64,000 nt of DNA from Streptomyces sp. DT2A-34 (lineage in GTDB: Bacteria; Actinomycetota; Actinomycetes; Streptomycetales; Streptomycetaceae): contig NZ_JASTWJ010000001.1 of the NCBI RefSeq assembly GCF_030499515.1, positions 5,808,001 through 5,872,000 on the forward strand, in the 5' to 3' direction. A program made the position numbers and the translations under genes. The notes beneath the pieces are model-generated. The model made no database searches. It was not told the origin of the DNA and saw only the letters and a program-made list of their open reading frames with translations. Shown here piece by piece: positions 1 to 7,236 of the stretch (positions are counted from its first letter, which is position 1; the number at the start of each line of letters is the position of its first letter).

Positions 1-108
1 GCGCGTCCCTGTCTCCTCCAGCACCGCATCCACCAGCTCGGTCGGGATGACCTGCGTCAATTCACCGACGTGTCCGGGCGCGAACACGTCATCGTTTCTG
101 TGCGTGAC
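1..108 (-). pseudogene. IS4-like transposase, N-terminal fragment cut by the left edge
   Basis: Reading leftward from base 108 the minus strand is open and encodes a segment with VFAPGHVGELTQ followed by PTELVDAVLEETGTR. This resembles the N-terminus of the Streptomyces IS4-family transposases that carry a VFAPGHLGELTQ block. The frame runs off the window edge. Upstream it closes at a TGA (136-138), and no ATG, GTG or TTG precedes the conserved block. The only start seen is a GTG inside it at 85-87, so the 5' end may be damaged, perhaps by the neighbouring IS5-like insertion. The family call rests on a short match. The rest of the gene is needed to tell an intact element from a remnant. Confidence 0.5.
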
Positions 109-113
109 AGACT

Positions 114-924
114 GTGTCGCAGGGCCTCTGCTCTCTCAGGAAGATCTTGGTCGATCCCCTGGATAGCAGAGGCACGTCTCACGTCGCGGTCGTGCTTGAC
201 ACCGTCAACTGGGCCTTAACTTCGTGGCATTGGATACTGAACGCGATCCGCTACCTGGTCGACAACGGCGTCAAGTGGCGCGCCATGCCGTGCGACTTCC
301 CGCCGTGGGACCGGGTGTACGCGTTCTACCGCCGCTGGCGCGACCACGGCCTGGCCAGGGAGTTCCACGACCGGCTGCGTGAGCGGGTCCGCGAGAAGCT
401 GGGCAAGGACACGGAGCCCACGGCCGGGGTGATCGACTCACAGTCGGTCAAGGCGGACGCCGTCGTCGGCGCGGACAGCCGCGGCTACGACGGCGCCAAG
501 CAGATCAACGGGTGTAAACGGCACGTCGTGGTCGACGCCCTCGGCCTGCTGCTCGGCGTGATGGTCACCAGCGCCGCTGTCGGCGACCGCACCGCCGCAG
601 GTCCTGTTGGTGCGGGTGGCCGATGCACGCCATCGCCTGGCCCTCGTCTGGGCCGACGGCGGCTACACCGGCAGCCTGGTCGAGCACTGCCTGGCCGCAT
701 TCGCGCTGGTGCTGGCGATCGTCAAACGCAGCGACGACCAGAAGGGGTTCGTGGTGCTGCCCAAGCGGTGGATCGTCGAGCGTCTCTTCGCCCACCTGAT
801 GCGAAGCCGCCGCCTGGCCCGCGACTACGAGCGCCGCACGACCAGTGCCGAGGCGATGATCCTGTGGTCGATGACCATGGTCATGACCCGCCGCCTGGCC
901 CGGCCACGCCCGGCGCGGGCGTGA
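114..924 (+). pseudogene. IS5-family transposase, frameshifted and 5'-degenerate
   Basis: From about base 230 the frame encodes a typical IS5-family DDE transposase: AIRYLVDNGVKWRAMP, then DFPPWDRVYAFYRRW, then the first catalytic region GVIDSQSVKADAV, and HVVVDALGLLLGV. At about 597 the match continues in another frame (598-924) with ALVWADGGYTGSLVEHCL (second Asp region) and KRWIVERLFAHLMRSRRLARDYERR (Glu region). The switch equals one extra or two missing bases. No A-rich slippery run is present, so disruption is likelier than programmed frameshifting. Residues before about 230 do not match the family, so the 5' end also appears lost. The gene is probably inactive. Confidence 0.8.
124..173. 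repeat. 9-bp inverted repeat between two IS remnants
   Basis: GCCTCTGCT (124-132) and AGCAGAGGC (165-173) are exact inverted copies around a 32-bp spacer that itself contains the palindrome AAGATCTT (141-148). They lie between the divergent IS4-like and IS5-like transposase remnants. They could be a relic of a terminal inverted repeat, or a hairpin that limits read-through. Confidence 0.4.
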
Positions 925-1432
925 ACCGGCCCGGCGCGGGCTCGGCCAGCCAGCCCCGGGCCACCAGGCGTTTCGCCTTCGACCGCAGCGCCTCCACCCT
1001 TGCTGGCACCACGTCCATGCCGAACACGGCGGCCATCCCCTGGCAGGTCACCGGCCCCTGCCCGAGCCGGGCCCGGTCCGCCCCCAACTGCAGGATGCGC
1101 TGGTAGTCCACCGACAGCGCCGACCAGGACAGCCCCTCACGCCACACGGGCACCTGCGACTTCGGCTTCACCGCCTCCGCCGACTGTGGGGCCGTTCCCG
1201 GCTGCCCTTCAGCGGCCGGCACCCTCTCATCAGCCCGGGCACGGTCGCGCCCGGTCTCCTCCTCCGGGGCCAGCACCTCGCCGACCTTCGAGCGGGCAAT
1301 CGTCCACTCCTGCCATTCCCGCTCGGCCACGGCCAGTTCGGCCTGGACACGGTCTGCTTCCTCCCGCAGCTCGTCCACCCGACGGCGAGCACCCAGCTCG
1401 CGCTGTTCCAGCAGCCCGACCACCGACGGCAT
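881..1432 (-). CDS. Coiled-coil, winged-helix-like hypothetical protein next to IS remnant
   Basis: The start is ATG 1432, giving 183 residues. Residues 5-60 are strongly helical and charged (LLEQRELGARRRVDELREE and on), suggesting a coiled coil. A Pro/Ala/Glu-rich linker follows. The C-terminal third (ILQLGADRARLGQGP ... VEALRSKAKRLVARGWL) reads like a winged-helix fold. I believe similar proteins occur beside transposases in Streptomyces, but their role is unknown to me. The last ~14 codons overlap the 3' end of the convergent IS5-like gene, so the natural C-terminus may have been replaced by IS sequence. An in-frame ATG at 1465 would add 11 unlikely residues. Confidence 0.55.
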   Translation of the reverse strand: MPSVVGLLEQRELGARRRVDELREEADRVQAELAVAEREWQEWTIARSKVGEVLAPEEETGRDRARADERVPAAEGQPGTAPQSAEAVKPKSQVPVWREGLSWSALSVDYQRILQLGADRARLGQGPVTCQGMAAVFGMDVVPARVEALRSKAKRLVARGWLAEPAPGRFTPAPGVAGPGGGS

Positions 1433-1553
1433 CCACGCCCCCCCACAGCAGCGACGACATGACAAGCCGTCACTCCCACGAGATTGCCGAACCTATGCCC
1501 CACCAGCGAAAACGCAGCCCTCACGTCCGGAACGACAACAGCTTCTTAAGCGA

Positions 1554-1593
1554 AGGGGCCACCCCACCGCGCTCATGCGGTGGGGTGGCCCCT
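1554..1593 (-). terminator. 17-bp perfect hairpin terminator
   Basis: Arms 1554-1570 and 1577-1593 are exact inverted copies (AGGGGCCACCCCACCGC and its complement) around a 6-base loop. The hairpin starts 15 bases past the stop of the minus-strand gene at 1609-1956 and has no T-run, as is common in Streptomyces. Confidence 0.75.
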
Positions 1594-1608
1594 TGCGTCT
1601 CCCTCTGA

Positions 1609-1956
1609 TCAGGTCAGTCGCGGCCGGCGGCTTTCCTCCCAGAACCGGTCCATCGCAGCAGCGGCCGCATCCCCGGCCAGCCGCTCGATCCTCTCGGGCA
1701 CCTCGCGCTCGTCGAGGACGAAGAGCCTCCCGCCGACGAGGTGCGTGGTTGTCTTCCAGCCGAGACGCCGTCCTGCCTCCCTGGCGGCACGCCGGACATC
1801 CTTGAGCTCGCCCATCTCCGCAAGATCGTCCGCGCCGAGGATCAGCTGCCCGTAGTAGCCCTCGTACTCGGGCTTCAGTGCGGCCCGCATCAGCGACTCG
1901 AGGCGGTCGACCAGCTTCTCGTGCCGGCGCCGAGCCGGCTCGTCCTTCGCGGGCAT
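1609..1956 (-). CDS. Hypothetical 115-residue protein downstream of tRNA-Arg
   Basis: The start is ATG 1956 with GGGAG upstream. The open frame extends further 5', but only through the tRNA gene, so the internal ATG is preferred. The protein is soluble and highly charged: an N-terminal helical stretch (RRRHEKLVDRLESLMRAAL), a central part with YEGYYGQLILGADDLAEM, then a basic-acidic C-terminus ending in a Trp-containing tail. I recognise no catalytic motif. It lies 113 bases past tRNA-Arg on the same strand and ends just before a strong hairpin, so it forms its own transcription unit or is read with the tRNA. Its function is unknown. Confidence 0.6.
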   Translation of the reverse strand: MPAKDEPARRRHEKLVDRLESLMRAALKPEYEGYYGQLILGADDLAEMGELKDVRRAAREAGRRLGWKTTTHLVGGRLFVLDEREVPERIERLAGDAAAAAMDRFWEESRRPRLT

Positions 1957-2069
1957 CTCGCACAGCTCCCCACCTCTGCCCGCAGCCGCATGTGTGCCAT
2001 ATGTGTGCTGCGAGTACGAAGGCCCTCCCGTCCGACGGACGGAAGGGCCTCTGACCAGGTGTTTCTCTG

Positions 2070-2142
2070 TGCCCCCGGCAGGATTCGAACCTGCGACACC
2101 CGCTTTAGGAGAGCGGTGCTCTATCCCCTGAGCTACGAAGGC
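2070..2142 (-). tRNA. tRNA-Arg (anticodon CCT)
   Basis: On the minus strand a 73-base cloverleaf can be folded. The acceptor stem GCCTTCG pairs with CGGGGGC (two G-U pairs), the anticodon loop reads CT-CCT-AA, and the T-arm is GCAGG-TTCGAAT-CCTGC with discriminator A. CCA is not encoded. It decodes AGG. IS debris lies on its downstream side, and tRNA-Arg genes are common integration targets, but I see no direct repeat of its 3' end nearby. Confidence 0.95.
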
Positions 2143-2249
2143 AGAAGGTGCCCTGACAGGGTAGCGGATCCGTCCCTCGGGGTTCGCGCCGGTTGTCGGT
2201 GATCGGTGACGCGCCTCGTCGATCTTCTTCGATCTGCTCCGGGGCGCGG

Positions 2250-2280
2250 TTGACCTCAAGCGAACTTGAGATTTTACGTT
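2250..2280 (+). promoter_or_regulatory. SoxR-like operator within a 19-bp-spacer promoter
   Basis: A -35-like TTGACC (2250-2255) and a -10-like TACGTT (2275-2280) are separated by 19 bases, the long spacer typical of MerR-family promoters. The spacer holds the dyad CTCAAG-cgaa-CTTGAG (2255-2260, 2265-2270). It matches the SoxR box as I know it (CCTCAAG...CTTGAGG). It lies 67 bases upstream of the FMN reductase start. No soxR gene is in this window, so the regulator would act in trans. Confidence 0.75.
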
Positions 2281-2346
2281 GCTTGCGCGGGCCCACCCAG
2301 GGCCGAATCACGGACTCTCCCGACCACCCGGAATCGAGGCACCCCC

Positions 2347-2958
2347 ATGTCCCAGTCCCCGCGCACCTCCACCTCCCACCCCCCGCTCAAGATCGGCGTC
2401 CTCATCGGCAGCGTCCGCCCCGGGCGTTTCGCCGACAAGGTCTCCCGTTGGTTCGTCTCCGAGGTCGGGCGGCGTGACGACATGGAGACGCATGTCATCG
2501 ACCTGTCCGAACCTGCTCTCGCCGATGAACTCAAGCTGACCCTGGAGCGGCCGGACGCCGAGGACGGCGCCCCGACGCTGGCCGAGCGCATCGGTGGGCT
2601 CGACGGGTTCGTCGTCGTCACGCCCGAGTACAACCATGGGTACCCCGCAGCGCTGAAGCTGGCCATCGACTACGTCTACCGGGAGTGGCGGGCCAAGCCG
2701 GTCGGCTTCGTCTCGTACGGCGGTATGGCCGGCGGACAGCGGGCGGTGGAGCAGCTGCGGCAGGTCTTCGCCGAGCTGCACGCCGTCACCCTGCGCGACA
2801 CGGTCAGCTTCCACATGGCCTGGGAGCGGTTCGACGACGAGGGGCGCCCGTACGACCAGGACGGCACCGCCAAGGCCGCCGCCGTGCTGCTGGACCAGCT
2901 CGCCTGGTGGGGGCTGACCCTGCGCGAGGGCCGTGCCGTCAGGCCGTACGACGGCTGA
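2347..2958 (+). CDS. NADPH-dependent FMN reductase, probable SoxR target
   Basis: 203 residues from ATG 2347; a longer frame from 2266 would overlap the promoter. It has a flavodoxin-like FMN_red fold: GVLIGSVRPGRFADKV at the N-terminus forms the phosphate-binding loop for FMN, and TPEYNHGYPAALKLAIDY is the family signature around the isoalloxazine. GFVSYGGMAGGQRAVEQLR follows. It is a cytosolic enzyme that reduces flavin or quinone with NAD(P)H. The SoxR-like promoter upstream suggests induction by redox-cycling metabolites. As I recall, S. coelicolor SoxR controls a reductase of this kind. It is monocistronic; a tandem-repeat spacer follows. Confidence 0.85.
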   Translation: MSQSPRTSTSHPPLKIGVLIGSVRPGRFADKVSRWFVSEVGRRDDMETHVIDLSEPALADELKLTLERPDAEDGAPTLAERIGGLDGFVVVTPEYNHGYPAALKLAIDYVYREWRAKPVGFVSYGGMAGGQRAVEQLRQVFAELHAVTLRDTVSFHMAWERFDDEGRPYDQDGTAKAAAVLLDQLAWWGLTLREGRAVRPYDG

Positions 2959-2978
2959 ACCTCGAATACGAACAGAAG

Positions 2979-3040
2979 AACCTCAAAGACGAACCTCAAA
3001 GACGAACCTCAAAGACGAATCTCAAAAACGAACCTCAAAA
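2979..3040. repeat. 13-bp tandem repeat, 4.8 copies
   Basis: The unit AACCTCAAAGACG is repeated at 2979, 2992 and 3005 exactly, at 3018 with two changes, and at 3031 as a truncated copy. It is AT-richer than its surroundings and fills the space between the convergent reductase and IclR genes. It has no coding potential. Confidence 0.85.
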
Positions 3041-3050
3041 AACAAAGGGG

Positions 3051-4733
3051 TCAGGACACCGCCACCCGAGCGAACCGCCCCGCCACCCGCAGATCACCCT
3101 CCACCCGCGCCGCCGTCTCCACCAGCTCCGGCAGCACCTCCCGCACGCACTCCTCCACCGACCGCCGCGCCGCATGCATCGCCACGTTCACCGCGGCGAC
3201 CACCCGGCCCGTCCGGTCGCGCACCGGTACCGCCACCGAGCGCAGGCCCTCCTCCAACTCCTCGTCGACCAGGGCGTATCCGCGCTCGCGGACGTCCTCC
3301 AGTACCGCTGCGAGAGTCGAGGGGTCCGTGATCGTACGAGGGGTCAGCGGGTGCAGCTCGGTCAGGGCGGCAGCCGACTGCCCTTCCCCGGGCCCGGTAT
3401 CCGCCAGCAGCACCCTGCCCAGGGACGTCGCATACGCCGGCAGCCGCGTGCCGATCGTGATGTTGACGCTCATCACGCGGCTGGTGGCGGCCCGGGCCGT
3501 GTACTGGATCTCCTCGCCCGACGGCGTCAGCACCGCCAGGGACGCCGACTCGTGGACGCGTTCGGCGAGTTCGGCCAGATGCGGGGTCGCGATCTGGGAG
3601 AGGGACGTGCGGGACAGGGGCGGGTAGCCCAGCGACAGTACGCGCGGGGTCAGTGTGAAGCCGCGGTTCCCCGACTGGCGTACCAGGCCCAGATGCTCGT
3701 ATGTGATCAGTGCCCTGCGTGCCGTGGCCCGGGCCAGGCCCGTCGCGCGGGCCACGTCCGTGAGGGTCAGCTCGGCCCGGCCCTCGCCGAAGGCGGTCAG
3801 TACGGTCAGCCCGCGCGCCAGCGACTCGACGAACTCCCGGCCCAGTTCCTGCTTGGAGGCGCCCGTCCAGATCGCCAGGCCCGCCGGTGCCGCCCCGGGC
3901 TTCGGCTGCGGTGCCTCGCGCAGCTCGCGCTCCATCTTCGTCACCGCCGCCCGCAGGCGGGGGAGGAGCGTGTCGCGCAGGTTCGCGGCGGTGTGGCGGC
4001 TCGTGTGGCTGACCACGCTCGCCACGCAGGCGATACGGCCGCCCGCGCGGGGATCCCGTACCGGTACGGACACGGCCACCAGACCCGGCTCGATCAACTG
4101 GTCGTCCAACGCCCAGCCGTCCTTGCGTGCCCGCTCCGCCCGGCGCTCGAAGTCCTCGTCGGGCGAGGCGTGTTCCCGGGGCGGTACGGCGGGAAAGCCC
4201 CGGTCCCGCGGGTCCGCCGCCCGGCGCTCGCGCCAGGCGTGCCACTCCGCGTCCGTCCACTCCGTCGCGAACAGCGGACCCGGTGCGGTGCGTTCGGCCG
4301 GGAGCAGGTCGCCGATGCGGAAGCTGAGGGACATCGCGCGGCGGCGGGTCGCCTGGTGGATGAAGCGGATGCCGTCGCGGTCGCCGACCGCCAGCGACAC
4401 CGACTCGTCCCACTCGTCGGCGAGCGCGTCCGCGTGGGAGGAGAGGAGGGCGGGCAGGCCCAGGGCGGCAAGGTAGGCGTTGCCCAGTTCCATCACCCGG
4501 GGCGCCAGGACGACGTCGCGGCCGTCGAGACGGACGTATCCCGTGCGCGCGAGCGTGGACGCGATCCGGTCCACCGTGGAGCGGGCCAGTCCCGTGGCCC
4601 GCTCCAGCCCGCTCGCGCTCAGCGTCCCGCCGGCCTCCGTCAGCTGCCGCAGCACCGCGACGCCACGGATCAACGGCGTCACCGCCTCCGCCGGTACGGC
4701 GGGGGCGGCGTCCATGGTCGTCTTCGCGGGCAT
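3051..4733 (-). CDS. Tandem (duplicated) IclR-family transcriptional regulator
   Basis: 560 residues from ATG 4733 with GGAGAG upstream; IclR proteins are usually 250-280. Two complete IclR modules are fused. Module 1 has an HTH (LSASGLERATGLARSTVDRIASTL) near residues 35-60 and an effector domain containing SLAVGDRDGIRFIHQATRRRAMSLSF. Module 2 has an HTH (LTLTDVARATGLARATARRALITYEHLGLV) near residues 325-355 and an effector domain with SVNITIGTRLPAYATSLGRVLLA. The second half looks like the PcaR/PobR type, which senses aromatic acids. No catabolic operon adjoins it. Twin 18-bp repeats upstream may be its own operator. The fusion may act as a covalent pseudo-dimer. Confidence 0.85.
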   Translation of the reverse strand: MPAKTTMDAAPAVPAEAVTPLIRGVAVLRQLTEAGGTLSASGLERATGLARSTVDRIASTLARTGYVRLDGRDVVLAPRVMELGNAYLAALGLPALLSSHADALADEWDESVSLAVGDRDGIRFIHQATRRRAMSLSFRIGDLLPAERTAPGPLFATEWTDAEWHAWRERRAADPRDRGFPAVPPREHASPDEDFERRAERARKDGWALDDQLIEPGLVAVSVPVRDPRAGGRIACVASVVSHTSRHTAANLRDTLLPRLRAAVTKMERELREAPQPKPGAAPAGLAIWTGASKQELGREFVESLARGLTVLTAFGEGRAELTLTDVARATGLARATARRALITYEHLGLVRQSGNRGFTLTPRVLSLGYPPLSRTSLSQIATPHLAELAERVHESASLAVLTPSGEEIQYTARAATSRVMSVNITIGTRLPAYATSLGRVLLADTGPGEGQSAAALTELHPLTPRTITDPSTLAAVLEDVRERGYALVDEELEEGLRSVAVPVRDRTGRVVAAVNVAMHAARRSVEECVREVLPELVETAARVEGDLRVAGRFARVAVS

Positions 4734-4777
4734 CGGCTCTCCGGTACGGCGGTCGCGGCAGGCTCTCACCGTAATGC

Positions 4778-4821
4778 GACCCACGCGCGCGTACGCCGAC
4801 GTGGACCCACGCGCGCGTACG
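4778..4821. promoter_or_regulatory. Twin 18-bp direct repeats upstream of the double IclR gene
   Basis: GACCCACGCGCGCGTACG occurs exactly at 4778-4795 and 4804-4821, 26 bases apart. Each copy contains the palindrome ACGCGCGCGT. They lie 45-88 bases upstream of the ATG at 4733, a plausible autoregulatory operator pair for a protein with two DNA-binding modules. Confidence 0.5.
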
Positions 4822-4866
4822 ACATCGCCGGGCATGCCATCCCCGTCACCGCCCCTACCCCTACCC

Positions 4867-6147
4867 CTACCTTCGCGACACCCGCACCCGATACTCACCC
4901 CCCACATCCGCCCCCACCACCGCGATCCGCACCCCCCGCTTCGTATCCCGGAATTCCTCCCCCAGCACGAACGTCGCGTCCGACAGCTCGGCGTGGACGT
5001 TCGGGCTGCGGGTGCAGCCGCCGCTGTCCTCGTGGGAGTCGTGGACCTTCACCGGGCCCATCCCGGTGTCCACGTCCGCGTCGACCTTGTAGATCAGGAC
5101 GCCGGGGCGGCACACGGTCTCGTCGTTGCCCTCGCGGGTGCGCAGTTCGACGGCGTAGCCGCTGCGGCGGTCCAGCGGTACGAACACCAGCTTCGGGCCG
5201 CCCTTGAGGGCCAGCGGGGTCAGGGCGTACTCGGTCGTCCCGGGGGCGGCCGCGCACCGTACCTGTGCCGCGTCCAGCCAGCCCAGCTTCCACTTGTGCC
5301 AGCCGAGCAGGTCGTTGTTGGCCCCCCAGTCCTCGCTCATGATGTCCCAGTGGCCGACCGCGCCCCCGCCCTCGGCGGTGTACAGGTCGGGCAGGCCGAA
5401 GACGTGGCCGTTCTCGTGGGGGAGGACCCGGTAGCCGGTGCGGTGGTAGGTGCCGGAGCCGTCGTCCTGGCGGGAGTAGACGAAGGAGGCGTTGGCCACC
5501 GAGACGCCGTCGGCGACCGGGGCCTCCATGTTGCCGGCGAAGGACACCGACAGGACCGTGTCCAGGGCCGAGGGGCCGGCGTTCGGCGTCACCAGCACGT
5601 TCAGGAAGTCGTACGACCGGAAGTCCACCTTGGGATCGGCCTCGGCCACGATGTCCTGGACCAGCTGCCGGTACCCGGGGTCGAAGGGCGCGCCGCGCTC
5701 TATGCCGTACGCGTGGAAGGACTTGGGCATGCGCAGCCAGCCGCGGATCGGGGTCCGGGCGTGGTAGTCGAGGCGGCCGTAGGAGCTGGTGCGGAACCAC
5801 TCCTGGGTCTTCGGGAAGAACTCCGCGAAACGGTCGAGCGCGCGGCCGGGACCGGGCGTGTCGGGGAAGTCGACCATCAGGGTGAGGGCGCGGACGGTGC
5901 CGGTGGAGCGGGCGTAGCCGCGCGCTGTCGGTATGCCCTCCGACATCTGGACCGTGGGGCGGCCGTTGATCATGCAGGGGCCGAGGGGGGAGGAGCGGGC
6001 CGGCGCGATCGGGCCCGCTCCGGTGGCCGTCGGGGTGCCCGCCGTGAGGTGCCCGGTGCCTGCCGAGGTGCTGACCGCCAGGGTCAGGGCGGTCACGGAG
6101 GCGAGGGCGGCCACACGGCGGGGGCGTATCCGACGGCTCAGCTGCAT
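4867..6147 (-). CDS. Secreted M6-type zinc metalloprotease
   Basis: 426 residues from ATG 6147 with a GAAGG ribosome site. A signal peptide (RRIRPRR then a hydrophobic stretch AALASVTALTLAVSTSAG, residues 5-30) directs export. The zinc motif HENGHVFGLPD spans residues 244-254, with H244, H248 and E245 as metal ligands and catalytic base; the downstream GHWDIMSEDWG contains a Met-turn-like segment. This matches the M6/immune-inhibitor-A-like domain found in short secreted actinobacterial proteins. It is shorter than full immune inhibitor A and lacks its C-terminal extensions. A CRP-like site lies 126 bases upstream. The neighbour upstream is a divergent TetR gene. Confidence 0.8.
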   Translation of the reverse strand: MQLSRRIRPRRVAALASVTALTLAVSTSAGTGHLTAGTPTATGAGPIAPARSSPLGPCMINGRPTVQMSEGIPTARGYARSTGTVRALTLMVDFPDTPGPGRALDRFAEFFPKTQEWFRTSSYGRLDYHARTPIRGWLRMPKSFHAYGIERGAPFDPGYRQLVQDIVAEADPKVDFRSYDFLNVLVTPNAGPSALDTVLSVSFAGNMEAPVADGVSVANASFVYSRQDDGSGTYHRTGYRVLPHENGHVFGLPDLYTAEGGGAVGHWDIMSEDWGANNDLLGWHKWKLGWLDAAQVRCAAAPGTTEYALTPLALKGGPKLVFVPLDRRSGYAVELRTREGNDETVCRPGVLIYKVDADVDTGMGPVKVHDSHEDSGGCTRSPNVHAELSDATFVLGEEFRDTKRGVRIAVVGADVGGEYRVRVSRR

Positions 6148-6272
6148 GCATGGGCCCTTCAGTCCAGGGCAGCCGCCCGTACTGCGCGCTGCACCCTCTC
6201 GATCACCCTGTGTCGAGGGGTGCGCCGGCGCGCGCTGGATGAGACCGAACGTGGGTACCTGGCACGCGAACT

Positions 6273-6288
6273 TGTGACTCAGGTCACA
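6273..6288. promoter_or_regulatory. CRP-like site TGTGActcaggTCACA
   Basis: A perfect 16-bp dyad equal to the classical CRP consensus TGTGA-N6-TCACA lies between the divergent protease (start 6147) and TetR (start 6421) genes. Streptomyces Crp recognises GTG-N6-CAC-type sites. Its distance from the protease start is compatible with activation or with repression of an upstream promoter. Confidence 0.55.
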
Positions 6289-6386
6289 TGAATCTTTTCG
6301 CGAGGCGGGAAATAACCGGGGAGGTCTTCCCCGTTTAGCCATGTGTCCGAGCGAAACGGGGACACCTTCCCCGGATCGCCTCACAC

Positions 6387-6400
6387 TGGAACTCGTTCCA
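6387..6400. promoter_or_regulatory. Palindrome TGGAACtcGTTCCA, likely TetR operator
   Basis: 6-bp perfect arms flank a 2-base centre. The left part is repeated directly as CTGGAACTC at 6401-6409, just before the AGGAG ribosome site (6410-6414). The position immediately 5' of the TetR start fits autorepression. Confidence 0.55.
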
Positions 6401-6420
6401 CTGGAACTCAGGAGTACGCC

Positions 6421-7065
6421 GTGCAGACCGCGACCCCCGTAGCGCGCAAGGCGACCCGGCCGCGCGCCGACGCCCTGCGCAACCGGGAGCGGATCGTCAC
6501 CGCCGCCCGGGAGATGTTCGTCGAGTTCGGCCCCGATGTGCCGCTCGACGAGATCGCCCGCCGGGCCGGCGTCGGCAATGCCACGGTGTACCGCAACTTC
6601 CCCGACCGCGACGCGCTGGTCCGCGAGGTCGTCTGCTCCGTCATGGACCGTACGGTGGCGGCGGTCGAACTGGCGCTCGCGCAGACCGGGGACGCCTTCG
6701 AGGCTCTGGAGCGTTTCGTGCACGCCGCCGCCGACGAGCGGATCAGCGCGCTGTGCCCGATGGTCCAGAGCGCCTTCGACAAGCATCATCCGGACCTGGA
6801 AGCCGCACGAGAGCGGTTCGAGCAGCTCGTCACGGAGGTCATGGACCGCGCCAGGGCGGCCGGCCAACTCCGCTCCGACGTGGAGGTCGGTGACCTGATG
6901 GTCGCCGTGGCCCAGCTCAGCCGGCCCCCGGCCGGAACCGGGTGCCAGAGCGTCGACCGCTTCGTCCACCGCCATCTGCAGCTGTTCCTGGACGGACTGC
7001 GGGCCCCGGCCCGTTCGGTCCTGCCGGGCACGGCGATGACCATGGAGGACCTGCGCCAGGCCTGA
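6421..7065 (+). CDS. TetR-family regulator of the adjacent MFS exporter
   Basis: 214 residues from GTG 6421, chosen because AGGAG sits 6 bases upstream; the in-frame codons further 5' run through the operator. The HTH at residues 20-65 includes REMFVEFGPDVPLDEIARRAGVGNATVYRNFPDRDALV. The C-terminal ligand domain contains CPMVQSAFDKHHPDLEAARERFEQL. It precedes an MFS exporter on the same strand, the usual arrangement for drug-responsive repression. The 3' intergenic region holds a 17-bp tandem repeat rather than an obvious terminator, so the two genes may be cotranscribed. Confidence 0.85.
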   Translation: MQTATPVARKATRPRADALRNRERIVTAAREMFVEFGPDVPLDEIARRAGVGNATVYRNFPDRDALVREVVCSVMDRTVAAVELALAQTGDAFEALERFVHAAADERISALCPMVQSAFDKHHPDLEAARERFEQLVTEVMDRARAAGQLRSDVEVGDLMVAVAQLSRPPAGTGCQSVDRFVHRHLQLFLDGLRAPARSVLPGTAMTMEDLRQA

Positions 7066-7084
7066 CCGATCAGTTCAGAGCGCG

Positions 7085-7146
7085 GCAGCAGTCGCTACTC
7101 AGCAGCAGTCGCTACTCGGCAGCAGTCACTACCTGGCAGAAGTCAC
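7085..7146. repeat. 17-bp tandem repeat, 3.6 copies
   Basis: GCAGCAGTCGCTACTCA (7085) is followed by near-identical units at 7102 and 7119 and a partial unit at 7136. It separates the TetR gene from the MFS gene. No reading frame uses it. The repeats could have arisen by slippage or could serve as protein-binding sites. Confidence 0.8.
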
Positions 7147-7236
7147 CACACCGAATCTCACCGGCCGTCACAGCCGACGAGCCGTCCCCTTTACCTTTCA
7201 CTTTTTCCGTCACGAAGTCCCGAAGTGGGTACCCCC

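Noticed and set aside
590..610. Programmed ribosomal frameshift in the IS5-like transposase
   Set aside because: Some IS5 groups use frameshifting at A-rich slippery sites. Here the junction is GC-rich, needs a +1/-2 shift, and the 5' end is degenerate, so it is read as mutation.
2070..2142. tRNA-Arg as integration site of an element in this window
   Set aside because: No duplicated tRNA 3' end and no tyrosine integrase gene is nearby; the only clear element uses ltrA.
2685..5207. 840-codon plus-strand frame across the FMN reductase and IclR genes
   Set aside because: It spans two real genes on opposite strands and the tandem repeat; its product is Arg/Ala/Gly-rich without motifs.
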